This document shows, one piece after another, positions 1-11,792 of a DNA stretch of 64,000 nucleotides. Position 1 is the first letter of the stretch. Every line of letters begins with the position of its first letter. The notes beneath the pieces are model-generated. The model saw only the letters and a list, made by a program, of their open reading frames with translations. It was not told the origin of the DNA and made no database searches. The DNA is taken from assembly GCF_010389155.1 (NCBI RefSeq), contig NC_057765.1, forward strand, positions 4,588,001 to 4,652,000. Reading direction: 5' to 3'. A program made the position numbers and the translations under genes. This DNA is from Erigeron canadensis. Taxonomy: Eukaryota > Streptophyta > Magnoliopsida > Asterales > Asteraceae.

Positions 1-715
1 ATTATTATTATTATTATTATGGTTGTTGTTGTTGTTGTTTTAATTACACAAAGTATATTGATATTTTTTTTTGTAAATATTTATATTTATTTTATAAAAG
101 AATATTTATTTTTATAAAAAAATTATTGTAAAGATTTAACTTTTTATTAAAAACTATTAATATTTCAAAAACTATTATTTATAAAATTTATTTTTTAATA
201 AAAAAATATTTTCTTTTATAAAAGATCATTTTTAGTACAAAGTTTTTATTTTTATAAAAAATATTTTTCAATCTTCTTTTTTAAAGGGGTGAATCGGAAA
301 GAATATCATAATTTCTTGTATTGCATTAGTACCTGTACAACTACTATGTAAGGTTTGAATCAGCTCAAAACAGATTTAATCAACTCCATGTGGTGGTATC
401 CATTCAAGACTTCACGTTCATTTATCAATGTTTTACATGAAATTAATGTACTGTTTCCGATTTACTTATTTTTTTTTTTAAATAAATAAATATGAAATAA
501 ATAAAATCATCATGGATCTATAATTTGATTGATTAATAGTTTTTAATAAAAAAATAAATATTTACAATATTTTTTATAAAAATAAAATATTCTTTTATAA
601 AATAAAAGTAAATGTTTACAAAAAATATCAATGTACTTTTTAAAATTATTTATTCCTAAATAATACTTTGTGTAACTAAAACAACAACAACCACCATAAT
701 AATAATAATAATAAA
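1..715. repeat. Fold-back (long inverted repeat) element
   Basis: The first ~166 bases and the bases from ~532 to 715 are inverted copies of each other. The left arm runs ATT repeats, GTTGTTGTT, then TTACACAAAGTAT; the right arm reads ATACTTTGTGTAA, then ACAACAACAACC, then AAT repeats. The arms carry matching AT-rich blocks (TTTTATAAAAGAATATT). The middle (167-531) is non-repeated AT-rich DNA. This is the structure of a non-autonomous fold-back DNA transposon or large MITE. The left end coincides with the window edge, so the outer boundary and target duplication cannot be judged. Confidence 0.7.
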
Positions 716-2429
716 AACATCACTTCCATTAGAAATTAATAGGATTTACAAGAAATTATAGTAATAATAATATAGTAATATAAATAATAATAATAATAAT
801 AATAATAGTTAATTACATAAATGACACTTGGACTATCCACTATATTACTGGTTTCATACCTAAAACTTTAAAATTTACCGTAGTCATACCCCAACTTAAC
901 GGTCAAACTGACGCCCGTCAGGTCAGGTGTCGTCCGTGTGGAGAATTGATAAGTTGGGGTATGATGAGAGTAATTTTAAAGTTATATGTATGAAATCAGT
1001 AATATAGTGGATAGTCCAGGTACCATTTCAGTAAATAACCCTACTTTTTATAATATTTTTTCAAAATTAACATGTTTTGTTTTAAGGGTAAAATATATAT
1101 TAAAATGTTAAGATGTGAAGGGATCTTTTGCCCAACTTAAGTATTTAGATCACTTCTATTTCAAGGTTGTTAAGATATTACACTTGGATATTTATGTAAC
1201 GCTATGTTGTTGAGCTTTTTCAAGGAATGAAAAGAAAAGAAATCAAATGATTATAAAATAAGTTGTGTTCTTCCGTCTAATTTAGTTATGGAAAAGAAAT
1301 GAAATGATGTGAAGTGAAATGAAATGATTTTCTAGTTGATTTTGTCTAAACAAAAATTCAGCCCATTTATGGAATGATTCAAAAGGAAGCTTATATCATT
1401 TACTTTATAATTATATATTGTATTATATAGTTTTAGTCTTATTGTTTTTGCGTTTACCTAATTTACTTGTTTTATTTGTTAACTGTATCATCTCACTGGA
1501 TTGGGCCAGTCATCAGAGTGTAGCCTACCAATCACTATTATTAAGATAGAGGTGTCTTTGTGCATCCATACCATTTCGGACTTACAATATGTTAACATAC
1601 ATTTTCAATGAATGTATAAATCGGAATCATTATTGTGTATGAAATTATTTCAAAACATTTAATATAAACATTTTGACCTATCGTATGTATATGCGAGATT
1701 AAAATCTAATAAGTCTAATCATAAAGTTAAATAAATAATAATATACATGTTTGGAATATTTTAAATATATAATAACTTAACGTGTAGTTATATAACCTGT
1801 AATAAAACTATATAATCCATATGATAAAATTTTGTGTTTGATCGTGTGTATATAATTAATAACTAGATTTTAGACCTGTGTCCAACATTGGACACGAGAC
1901 TTACGACATTATTAAAATTAGATATTAATACATGTAAATTATAAAAACTTATAAGTTCAAAGTTGAAGATATATGTAGATATTATGTGTTTAATTCAAAT
2001 GTCAAGAATGTTAAGCTAATAGAAAGAAAACTAATGTTAAAAAAATAATATTGGAAGCATATACCCTCATTTGGCAGTTTATTGTAATGTCTTTTCTCTT
2101 CTCATCTTTGTTACATATTAACACCTTAAAGCCTCTTCTCGACTTAACTCGAGATACTGCAATGTACAATTATTCTTTTGTGAAAGCTGGACTTTGTAGA
2201 TACTAACAAATTTTAATAACATTATAAAATAATTATTTTAGTTATTTATTTTTTTGTTAATTAAATAAATTATGTAAAAAACTAAATGGTGACATCATCG
2301 ATAGTCAAATTGATGAAACTGAGCGATATAATTGGTTAATAAGTCATAAGTTCAACTATCTCTATTAATATTAAAATATTACCATTAGTCAATTACTATT
2401 AAGATCTTGATATATTTACATTAAATTTA

Positions 2430-2464
<35 letters not shown>

Positions 2465-3824
2465 ATAGAACATATTATTGGATATATATTAGTTATTATT
2501 TTATTGGATAAATATTAGCTATTATTCTATCGGATATAAATTAGATATTATTATTTATTTATTATATCGAAATTATTGGGTAAAAAGTGTAAATTTGTGA
2601 TGGAAAACAAAAAAGTGTAAATTAAAGTCAAAATTGAAATCAAAAGTCAACATTAAGAAATTGAGAGATATGATTGGTCGATAAGTTATTAGAGCAACTG
2701 TGTTTTAGTATAATAAAAGATTAGTTTTTTTAACCCATATTTTTTAATTTAAATTTAACGTATATTTGTTTTTTTCTTCGTTATTAATATAATTAATAAT
2801 GTGTATATAATTAATAATTATTATTTTTAACTTGTTACTTTTAATATAAATTTAACGTATATTTATTTTCTCTCCGTTAATAATATAATTAATAATTATA
2901 GAATTTTTTTATTAATTTATAATTTTTGTTTTTCATCATTAATTTTCAATTTTTGTTTTAGTCTTTCACAAAACAAAAAAATCTTTAGATACTTAATTTA
3001 AACATAATTAATATATTTTGTAGCTTTCAAATTGAGCAATTACTTTTTAAAATTTTTCACAATTTAATTAACTAAAGTTTGTTCAACATATTAATAATAA
3101 CTCTTTTTTTTCTTTCATAAAACATTAAAACAATATTTGTTAACTTACATTTGGAAGTAGTTTATAAATTACATTTGACATGAGGATCATCTAATTATAA
3201 TTAAACCCTCATTAATATATTATTATATTGGTCAATTTATTCTTATTAATATATTATTATACTGATCTATTATTCTTTGAAGTTAAAATTTCTAATTTAC
3301 ATATCAAAATAATATTATTTAATAGTAATCGTATTATTTTTTATATAAACTTAAAATATATCTATAATTAAGTTATCATATTTTAAATCAATAATTTCAA
3401 ATTACATATATAGACATCTAATTTTAAAATTTTAATTTAACCACAACCTAATAACTATGTGTTAATTTATTCCCTAAGTTATATCTATAAATATGAAAAA
3501 TAAGAAAAAAAAAAAAAGTTCAAAATTATAAAAAAATCATGAACGGAAAGAAAAAAAATATACATAATGATCAAATCGTACATCGAACGCCTATTAATAC
3601 TAGTATTAATTACATAAAATATACATTAAATTTCCAATATATTCTATAACAAATTATGTAAAAAATTATATTAATTTACATATTTTGCGGATTTAGTATC
3701 TCATTTAATATTCATCATGCGTATATAAATATATCTAAGCTTTCACTATCCTCTATCTATATATATATCAAGACCTATAATAATAATACTAATATTCATC
3801 TCTTTCTCCTTGATAGATTTAAAA
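716..3824. other. Intergenic AT-rich DNA upstream of the first LTP-like gene
   Basis: No coding sequence is supported here. It contains the MITE at 807-1043, a short hairpin-forming motif near 1880-1897 (GTGTCCAACATTGGACAC, a perfect stem) of the kind found in dispersed repeats, and a (TA)n run near 2430-2461. The last ~100 bases before 3825 hold TATA-like sequence (3753-3768) and a pyrimidine-rich leader, probably the promoter of the next gene. Confidence 0.6.
807..1043. mobile_element. MITE, family M1 copy 1
   Basis: Ends are inverted repeats: the left half contains GGACTATCCACTATATTACTG and the right half its exact reverse complement. The centre contains GACGCCCGTCAGGTCAGGTGTC, which matches in style the centre of the two elements at 4338 and 5220 (GACGGCCGTCAG). 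It has no coding capacity and is a short non-autonomous DNA element. Confidence 0.75.
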
Positions 3825-4127
3825 ATGAAGGGTTTTGGTGTTTATGTTGTGATGGTCATAATAACATTGATGCTAATAGGTATAGCATATTCTCAACCAA
3901 TTACCAACTGCACCACCACTGATCTTATACCTTGTGGTCCTGCCTTGATTCATCCTGAAAAACCAATAGACCCAAAATGTTGTGATGTTTTAAAGAAACA
4001 AAAAGATCGTTTTTGTATTGATTATAACCAACGTAAAAGTTATTTCTGTTTTTACCAGTTCAACTTTGGTACTTTTCAAGACGTTGTTCGGAATTGTGGA
4101 ATTGTTTGGACGGAAACATGTAGCTAA
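3825..4127 (+). CDS. Secreted cysteine-rich lipid-transfer-like protein, copy 1
   Basis: A 100-residue single-exon protein. Residues 1-23 form a hydrophobic signal peptide ending AYSQ, so the product should be secreted. The mature part follows the order of a plant nsLTP/prolamin 8-cysteine domain: C, C in PCGPAL, the CC pair in KCCDVLKKQ, then C, C, and two late cysteines (NCGI, ETC). The family binds lipids or acts as small apoplastic proteins. The usual CxC pair is broken: compared with the paralogue at 8557, one cysteine of each of two CxC pairs is missing, leaving 8 instead of 10. The start at 3825 was chosen because both paralogues begin at the same place after TTTAAAA; an in-frame TTG at 3810 is not a credible plant start. 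A TATA-like run lies ~60-70 bases upstream. Substrate unknown. Confidence 0.8.
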   Translation: MKGFGVYVVMVIITLMLIGIAYSQPITNCTTTDLIPCGPALIHPEKPIDPKCCDVLKKQKDRFCIDYNQRKSYFCFYQFNFGTFQDVVRNCGIVWTETCS

Positions 4128-4337
4128 TTGTCTAAATTGCTCGTTTAGTATGTAAGACACATATATTGACTTTGTTACGTATTGGAGGTTAATTATCCAT
4201 TTAAATAATATCATCTGGCTATATGCATCTTCTTGTGTTTGGTTTTATTTTATTTTATAGATTTGAGCAGCAAAATATTAAATTTATTATATAAATAATC
4301 AATTTGAATAACTAATTTGTAATCTTAAAAAAAAAAA

Positions 4338-4563
4338 GGGTAAATTACAAAAATCATACCTGAGGTTTGTTCGAAACTACACTGGTCATACCTACAATTT
4401 AAAATTTACGCGAGTCATACCCACTATTGTCAAAAACTTACACTAACCATACCTATCGCTGACGGTCGTCTATTTGACCATTAAGTCAAGTCACGTGTCA
4501 TGCATGTGAGGTATCAAAACTGTAATTTCGTGGATACTTTAGGTATTATCTTTGTAATTCACC
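4338..4563 (+). mobile_element. MITE, family M1 copy 2
   Basis: Terminal inverted repeats GGGTAAATTACAAAAATCAT and, at the right end read in reverse complement, GGTGAATTACAAAGATAAT. The interior shares blocks with the element at 5220-5446 in the opposite orientation (for example TCATACCTGAGGTTTGTTC). Non-coding, ~226 bp. Confidence 0.85.
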
Positions 4564-5116
4564 ATAAAAATAAACATCAAGAATTTTAGAGTTTTATTTA
4601 TACTTCATTTATTAAGTTGGGTAGATATGACATTTATTATGAAATAATACTTTTTATAATGAAAAGTATATCGAGAAAAATAGTTGATACAAGAATGCAT
4701 TTATTATTAAACATGTCATTATTATTTTGTTATATGTGTATAGTAAATATAACAAGAATGAGAACCATTAAAACCACTAAAATTTTCACTTATATATATA
4801 TAATATTATTATATTATTATTAATTTATGATTTATTCTTTTTAATAAAAACCTATTTAAAAAAATATAATTTTAAAAAGCAATATAATTTTTTCGTATGG
4901 TTTGTTGACATCCCCCTCAGATGGGGTAAAGCAATATCGAATATTCGTTACGGTTTTAGAATATATCTCAAATTCAGCAATTTGTAGTATTTTGTGTCTA
5001 AAGTTCCAGGGTTAATCGTTAGTCTAATCTTAGAATTTCTAAGCCTAAACTTGTATCGTATGATGATATCCTTTTATAATTTTTTAAAATTTTATTCTGA
5101 ATAGGTTTTTTTAAAA

Positions 5117-5147
<31 letters not shown>

Positions 5148-5219
5148 AATTTTAATATAGAATCTCTACCCACTTTCATAAATGAAATATAAATATAAAT
5201 ATCTTAATAATTTTTATTA

Positions 5220-5446
5220 GGGTGAATTATACAAATGATATCTAAAGTATACACAGAATTACGGTTTTGATACCTCAAATGCACAACACGTGACTTGACT
5301 TAACAGCCAAATTGACGGCCGTCAGTGATAGATATGGTCAATGTAAGTTTTTGACAACGATGAATATGGCTCGCGTAATTTTTAAATTGTAGGTATGACC
5401 AATGTAGTTTTGAACAAACCTCAGGTATGATTTTTGTAATTTACCC
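5220..5446 (-). mobile_element. MITE, family M1 copy 3, inverted relative to copy 2
   Basis: Over its full length this is the reverse-complement counterpart of 4338-4563: it ends CTCAGGTATGATTTTTGTAA then TTTACCC and begins GGGTGAATTATACAAATGAT. Together the two copies make a ~1.1 kb inverted repeat with ~650 bp between them. Each copy has its own two terminal repeats, so two insertions fit better than one element. Confidence 0.85.
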
Positions 5447-6052
5447 AAAAAAAATGATAGGGAGGCTAACTATAAAGGCCTAAAGATTGACCTAACTGCA
5501 AATAATTGACATCTGTCAAAAAAAAATTTAATCCCCAGCTCTTTTTATTATATACCCTTCATAAATGAATTAAATTATTATTAGATATATATTTTTCTCT
5601 TGTAAAACTTTCACATTTTAGGTCACATGGAATATAGATCCACTTTTATTGTTTATGTAATTATGTTTCCCTTCAACCGTTTACTTATCGTTTTTTTGAA
5701 TTGGCTTATTCTGGGTTGGAGACTTATATATTTTGAGTTAATCTGTTGCTTTTTTAATCATAGAGATTGACAATTGACATTGCAACCATCTAATAATTTT
5801 CAAAGAGTGTGATACAGTGGCTCATTGGTTACAAAAGAATCTATACGCATATAATCTATACACATATATCTATATAATGTTTCATGTTACAAAAGTTTAG
5901 CAAACGATTTAAAAAATAAGACGGAAAAAGTTATTTAATATGAGCAATATCAAAAAGAGAAAAAAAAAAGGTGTTCTTGGCTTCTTGTTGGCGAGAGGAA
6001 GACGAAAGCGGCGTTAGAATGTGAGATTCATTGGAAATAGGTAATAAATATA

Positions 6053-6232
6053 AGGGATAGTGAGTATGAGGCTGTTATGCACCCAACTTGGGTGAAAAAC
6101 TCCTCACATACTAATATTTTAATATTTTAAATAAATACATGGCCCCCCATGATTTTTACCTTTTAAAAAAAGGTATGTGAGGGGCTTTTCACCCAACTTG
6201 GATGCCTAACAGCCTCATATTCCCTTCCCCCT
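6053..6232. mobile_element. MITE, family M2 copy 1
   Basis: Long terminal inverted repeats: left TATGAGGCTGTTATGCACCC with AACTTGGGTGAAAA, right the reverse complement of nearly the same text. A candidate target duplication AAATATA sits at 6046-6052 and 6233-6239. ~180 bp, non-coding. A diverged relative lies at 19858. Confidence 0.75.
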
Positions 6233-7739
6233 AAATATAAATATTTAATTTTATAAAAGAGGGTATATTGGGAATTAAAATTAATGCCTAATGAGTTTTC
6301 AAAAGTTGGGACAGATGTCATCACATAATTGTTAAGTTTCTTTTTAGGCTTATTTATTAGGTGTCTGTATCATTTTTGAAAAAAAAATTGTTTGCATACA
6401 AGACACTTGCTATAATGCTCAAACTAATTTTATTAGACATGGGAGTTTTACATTTTATTGGTTATATATATTATTCATAGATTATTATTAGATTTATTAT
6501 ATTTACTGGTTGACAGTTTTTTTTTTGTGTCTTAGGTCATTGTAATTAACACGAGCTCTTTTCATCACTTTTGTAATCTTCGCATTTAATGTATCAAGAA
6601 TGACCGATCTAAATTAGTTGTTTAGGTTATATCTAAATTTTTATTTTGTATTTGTAATTGTGCATTGTAGTAACTATCGTCTTGCTAGTTACTTATCTTA
6701 GGGTTGGGTTTTGTAAAACAAGTATTAAAGTAAAATAAATAAGACAAAATCTTGACCCTTAGATCATAGTTAAATTGATGCACGAACATTCATTAAACAA
6801 TTGATGCACGGTGATTTTTAAGATGCACGATGGTTTTCAGGAAAGAAAAACATATTGTTTTATTTGTTTTACTTTAATACTTGTTTTATTTTACCTAAAA
6901 CCTACTTATCTTATTAAAAATTATGTCATTCTAAAAAAATTATATTTATTATGTTAATTTCTTATATCTTGTATGCCTGTATTGCATAAATATTAGAAGT
7001 TGTCTTACTTTTAAATCATTATTTTACATGATTACCAATCCAATCTAATTAGACGGGTGTCCGTGCGTTGCAATGAAAAAAATAGACAACGTTTGAGGTG
7101 TTGTGACAGTGTTAATTTCAAATCAAATACTTAATCGGAACTTTTATTTGTATGATAGTTTTTGACAATAACAAATAAAAAAAGTATTTGACGAACAAAG
7201 ATGATTTTAATAAAGTATGAAACTTTTGTAAAGTTATTTTAGTCACAGTGTATAGAACTAAGATGGAGTGTAGAATAGTCATATTAGGTTTTTTAAACAT
7301 AAAATACATGAAAGGTCCATCTACATTATGATTAGATTGTTTACTTATTCGTTTGAAGCAATTTTGGTCGGTTCTAAAAGTTTCATTTTAAAGATTTATT
7401 AATTAACATTCACTATCCCACTACCACAAATTAGTATGTAAGAGGTTCACAATCCTACAACAAATATTAAAAACTTTGTATGTGAGTGATTCTATATCTA
7501 AACTTAATGATCTAACAACTTTTATATCTATATCTATATATATATATAATATTCATTTTTCTCATAATAAACTATGTGAATAACTATATTTATTACAAAA
7601 TATACTAATTTATGGTACTCTCTACTCCATTATAAAATTTATTGCACCTCCTATAACACAATAGTTAGTTGCGAAAGTATGAATTGCCCTTAATAAACAT
7701 CTCTTTTGAAAATGGTTATTAGAAATTGGGTAATATGAA

Positions 7740-7925
7740 CTAATTTACACCCTAAATCATTATCCTCTAATATATTTATTTTTTTAACTTTTACATCAAC
7801 TTACACCACTCATAGTCGACACCGCCACCACACCAATAGTCGCTAACGTCACCACCAATCACTGATTACCAGACCGTCGTCGCTGCCACCGTTGCCATAT
7901 AACGTGGGTACCATGTTATATATAT
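7740..7925 (+). mobile_element. Helitron-like non-autonomous element (family H), copy
   Basis: AT-rich 5' part, then a GC-rich stretch of CCACC/CCGTCG triplets, then a terminus GTGGGTACCATGTTAT. The same arrangement recurs near 9282 (inverted), 39195, 40405 (inverted), 41928, 53770 and 57250. The best-preserved copies end in a small hairpin (CCG..CGG) followed by CTAGT, which resembles a Helitron CTRRT end. The classification is inferred. Confidence 0.4.
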
Positions 7926-8149
7926 ATATATATATTAAAGTATATGAGAATAACTAACTATATTTACTACTACAGAATATATTAATTTAGGGTAATGCAT
8001 TTAATTTCTAATATTGTATAATATATTATGAGAAGAATGAAATAAAATTGCATAATATACTAATCTATAATAGTAATATATAGCAAATTCCTAAAAATTC
8101 TGCTGTATAACATATTACGTGAAGAACTATATATTTTTTTAAATAGCAA

Positions 8150-8425
8150 TGTTGATTGGACTCAGCGACATGCCTCTTTATCGTCCGGTAGAGATCGACC
8201 ACGTCACCAGCACAGTCAATCAGAGGGCATGACAGGCGGTGGAAGTCCCACTACCGTTCTGGAGGAAACTAGCTAATGCTAGAGAAAACCCCCATGCTCC
8301 ACCTCATTGGCAAAGACTTCCCAATATGCCTTTAAAAGGTTTTGAACCCGTAACTCACAATTGGCTGAAAGACATAAGGGGCATTAAATGTCCAGTTGGC
8401 TAAATCCTAAGGACCGTGAAGACTA
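8150..8425 (-). mobile_element. tRNA-derived SINE-like element
   Basis: On the minus strand there is a box-B-like GGGTTCAAAACC (plus strand near 8338-8350) and, ~40-50 bases upstream, a box-A-like TTAGCCAACTGG. The rest is non-coding and of normal base composition, unlike the AT-rich surroundings. No clear target duplication was found. Confidence 0.4.
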
Positions 8426-8556
8426 TTAATTTATAGACTTTTGCAGAATTTATGTATCTATATATATAGGTACAAGGTACGCTTTCACTTATCTTAATTC
8501 ATTTCTATATAGACACCTACATTAATATACTTATCTGTGTATTTTTTGATTTAAAA

Positions 8557-8871
8557 ATGAAGTTTTTTGGTGGTTTTTTCGTGATGGCCGTCATGGTAAC
8601 AATGCTAATAGATATAGCATATTCTCAAAAGTGCACCTTTTTTGATGATGTTAAAACTACTTGTGGTCCTGCCTTGGTAAATCCCGTAGGACCAATATTC
8701 TGGAAATGTTGCAATGCGTTAAAACAACATATAGAATGTGTTTGTGATGATGAGGTACTCGGATTTACGAGTTGTTTTTGTTTTTACGACCGAAATTTTA
8801 TTACTTTCCGTGATGTTGTTAAAGGTTGTGGAATCGATTGGAATAATAATGCATGTAAGCCCATTGTGTAA
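8557..8871 (+). CDS. Secreted cysteine-rich lipid-transfer-like protein, copy 2
   Basis: A 104-residue single-exon paralogue of the gene at 3825. The signal peptide (about 1-23, ending AYSQ) and the CGPAL block are conserved between the two. The mature chain has ten cysteines: two single, the CC pair in KCCNAL, a CVC pair, an extra CFC pair, and two late ones (GCGI and ACKP). This fits the nsLTP/prolamin 8-cysteine scaffold with one added CxC. The gene lies in the same orientation 4.4 kb after its paralogue, pointing to local duplication. The ATG follows TTTAAAA exactly as in copy 1. Likely apoplastic; the ligand cannot be told from sequence. Confidence 0.82.
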   Translation: MKFFGGFFVMAVMVTMLIDIAYSQKCTFFDDVKTTCGPALVNPVGPIFWKCCNALKQHIECVCDDEVLGFTSCFCFYDRNFITFRDVVKGCGIDWNNNACKPIV

Positions 8872-10129
8872 ATAGCTTGTTTATGTCATATTGATTGACT
8901 TTGTTACTCATCTAATACTGTAAAAGGTTACCTATTCAAAATTTCAAACATATTTTTAGTTGTTTGTTTTTTGAATGTATATTTTTTTATTTGCGCAAAA
9001 TGCAAAATAGTATAATTATATAAATAATAAGGGGATAACTTAGATGATGTTAAAAATCATGGGGGCTTTTTGACATGTGTAAAAATTGATTTAAATGAAT
9101 TTGTGAGAGCAACAGCATCCAACAAAGATGATGTTAACATCATAAATCATTTTCCCAAATAATAATTATATCATGTCAACATACGTCCATCTTACACTCT
9201 CACATTTTAAACAGAGATTCTTTTGGAAACATGTTCAAAATGCAAAACATAGGTTTTCTATCAATTGAAATTACATTTACTAGCACGGTACCCGCGCTAT
9301 GCGGCGGTGTTCGTGGCGGCGACGGTGTTGGTGGGGGACGACTATTGATGGTAGAGGCGACGTCGAGTGATATATATAATTGAAGTAAAATTAATTAATG
9401 TAAAAAGTTAATTGAGATATTTTAAAAGATTAAGGACAAATAGTGTGATATATCATTAAGGGTATTTAAGATATTTTCCCCAATGTAACTTTCAACATGG
9501 GGTTTATTCTTTTTATAATATAGTATTGATAATTGTTAATGTTCATGGTTTTAAAGTCAATTAATGTTTATAATTCCAGTTTCAAGGCTTCTTAAATTAC
9601 CTCCAACAAGTGTAATTTCTGTTTAGATATTAGATTTAAAATCAATCCAAATTTAATTACTGCCAATTAAAAAAAAAAAGATAAGAAGAAATGTCGCATG
9701 ATGGGATCGATTCATGATATATAAATCAACAATAATTAATAATAATAAAAAGTATCATATACAATTTGTCGTTTCAATGGGTTCGTGTATTATCAGTTAA
9801 GCGTTTGTGAAAAATATCGACATTCAACATTAAACGTTGTCTGTATAAAGAATTCAAAGAATCTAAAGAACTCATCTCTCTATCTTTCAACTTTGTTTGC
9901 TTATATAAATTATCGACATTTAAATTTTGTGAAAAATATGAATTAAACAACTTTGTGTTTTTTTCCCCCCTATAATGGTAAAAACTTTATTTCATTTAAT
10001 AGATTAGAATGTGTTACAAGAATAATAAACAAATCGGTATTAAGCAACAAACTACTAATTAATCCATGGATTAATGATATGTTTCCACGAATGAATTGGT
10101 GCATTATGACACAAATGTACTAGCAATGG
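8872..10129. other. Intergenic region, with an inverted Helitron-like element at 9282-9530
   Basis: No coding region. At 9282 the sequence CTAGCACGGTACCCGCGCTATGCGGCGG reads as the reverse complement of the family-H terminus (split here: CTAGCACGGTACCC, then GCGCTATGCGGCGG), with the hairpin CCGCGCTATGCGG, followed by GC-rich triplets and then AT-rich DNA to ~9530. The part near 10000-10129 is probably the 3' UTR of the minus-strand gene that follows. Confidence 0.4.
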
Positions 10130-10396
10130 TCACTTTTGAGGACGAGTATTCCCTGTGCTTGCCGTACCTGTAGCAACTTTGGCCACATCCATGGCCGAGG
10201 CCTCGGGCTTCTTATGAGAGTACAACGTGAAATACGCAAGGGCTCCAATAACCACGATTCCGCCTACCATCATTGTAAGGGGCGACTTTGGTGCACCTTT
10301 TGAAGTTTGATGGAGAACTTGGTCTTTAGCCATTGCATTTGCGGCCCTTGGTTGTTGTTTATCGACTTGTGCCTTTAGATGTCCAAATCTTACCAT
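10130..10396 (-). CDS. Small single-pass membrane protein, unknown function
   Basis: An 88-residue single-exon protein. The basic N-terminal half (VRFGHLKAQVDKQQPRAA) is followed by a hydrophobic segment at about residues 38-58 (SPLTMMVGGIVVIGALAYF) and a polar tail KKPEASAMDVAKVATG. This looks like a tail-anchored or single-pass membrane protein. The charge layout, compact size and conserved-looking tail argue that it is a real plant gene, although I cannot name the family with confidence. The start ATG (reverse CAT at 10394-10396) and stop are clean; a T-rich leader lies upstream. It has no operon-like neighbour; the next gene starts 1.4 kb away on the other strand. Confidence 0.7.
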   Translation of the reverse strand: MVRFGHLKAQVDKQQPRAANAMAKDQVLHQTSKGAPKSPLTMMVGGIVVIGALAYFTLYSHKKPEASAMDVAKVATGTASTGNTRPQK

Positions 10397-11609
10397 CTTT
10401 ATTTTTATGGTTTTCCTCTTTTGTTTTTTTTTTTACTTAAAAATGTGGTTTACAATTCTGTGAAAATCTTTAAGGCTTCTTTAGGTGGGATTAAGGTGAT
10501 TATGAAGTTTAATTGAAGGATGAAAAGAATAGAGAAAATGGGAAGATGTGAGGGGTAGAGAATTATATGGAAACAAGAGCTTTGTGAATGATTGACATTT
10601 TAGGTGATTGCCATTAAATTTAGGGGTTCTTGTCCGAATGTATACTTTGTTAAAATCAAAAATAGCAATCGAAACCAATGTACATAAAAGATCAACAATA
10701 CAACATATAACCAATGATGCTTTTGACTTACCCATGAAGAATTTTTCTAACTAGTTCCTTGTTAAAAATGTATAATGAAGTCATATATTTTCATATAAAC
10801 CTAAAAATCATGCTAAAAATGAAAAGTTTTGATTTGTTTAATGCTTATTGATTGGCACTTGCTAAAAAATCTTTAAATTGAACGTTTGACATATTATTCA
10901 TAAAGCATTCTATAGCAAATTTATGATATTTTTACATTACCGGAGTTGGGTCGTTATTATTTTTATACATGTCTATCATAATGCACGACTAATATATACA
11001 AACTTATTTTGTGATCATACTCAAACAGGGGTGGATTCAATGGGTGCCCATAAATCACATGATTTTTTTTTCTCACGGTGTATATTTTGTGGAAAAAAAA
11101 ATTGATTATTTAAAATGCATTAAATACAAGAGAAAAATACACCCAATCGAAATAATTTATGAACCGGGTAGAATTTTCCATAACCATGTACAAGACATGA
11201 CAGAGTATGTATTGTACTAGTCTATTAGACTATTAGCTATGCTCTGTTACTTTTTAAAAGTAAAAACCGATGGATATAAAAATTTTATATACTAGTTACC
11301 ATAAAAATAGCATAAAATAGAATATTCATTGTGTTGTCTTAGCTTTCATAAAAGAGCTAACGTGCATTTCTTATCTTCTTTTCTCGCAAAAGTCTTTTAT
11401 GCTTTGTAATCTTGACCTGTTTTAACTTTATGCTTTCTAAATTCGACCAACCTAAGCAACCCTTTTTTCTCCCGTCGTACAAAAATATTATTATTAAATT
11501 TACAACTTTCATTTAAAAATACCTCCACTAATTAAAGTATTAAACAAACAGGTCACTTTCTTAAAAACCAACCAATCTTTGCCGTACGGGCCACTCCCAT
11601 TTTCAATGG
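10397..11609. other. Divergent intergenic region
   Basis: It lies between the minus-strand small membrane protein and the plus-strand DUF1685 gene, so it should hold both promoters. Short open frames here are AT-driven and unsupported. No repeat family was recognised. Confidence 0.55.
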
Positions 11610-11617
11610 TATAAATA
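11610..11617 (+). promoter_or_regulatory. TATA box of the DUF1685 gene
   Basis: TATAAATA lies ~180 bases before the start codon and is followed ~25-35 bases later by a CT-rich transcript-start-like region (TTCTCTTGACCTTCATT). It is the only well-placed TATAAATA upstream of the gene. Confidence 0.55.
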
Positions 11618-11792
11618 CCCGCAAACTATTTTCTCTTGACCTTCATTTTGGTGAAGCATAACACCAAATTCTAAATAACAAAACCAACCGCAAGTGGTCT
11701 TCGGACCCTGCGTGTCAGGTATCAGTGACGAATCCAGAAATTTATTGACGACATAGTTATCAACAAATACCACAGTCGTGATAAGTTACATT

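Larger units (their letters stand above)
4128..8556. other. Intergenic region between the two LTP-like genes
   Basis: No gene is supported over these 4.4 kb. It is filled by small transposons (4338-4563, 5220-5446, 6053-6232, 7740-7925, 8150-8425), a GT microsatellite near 5128-5148 and AT-rich DNA. A motif at ~7050-7070 (ACGGGTGTCCGTGCGTTGCA) is a fragment of a dispersed repeat terminus. TATA-like sequence at ~8460-8468 and a leader precede the second gene. Confidence 0.6.

Noticed and set aside
3810..3824. Upstream TTG start for LTP-like copy 1
   Set aside because: Not an ATG, and the paralogue starts at the codon matching 3825.
10481..10735. 84-codon minus-strand frame
   Set aside because: Composition typical of AT-rich non-coding DNA; sits in the promoter region of the small membrane protein.
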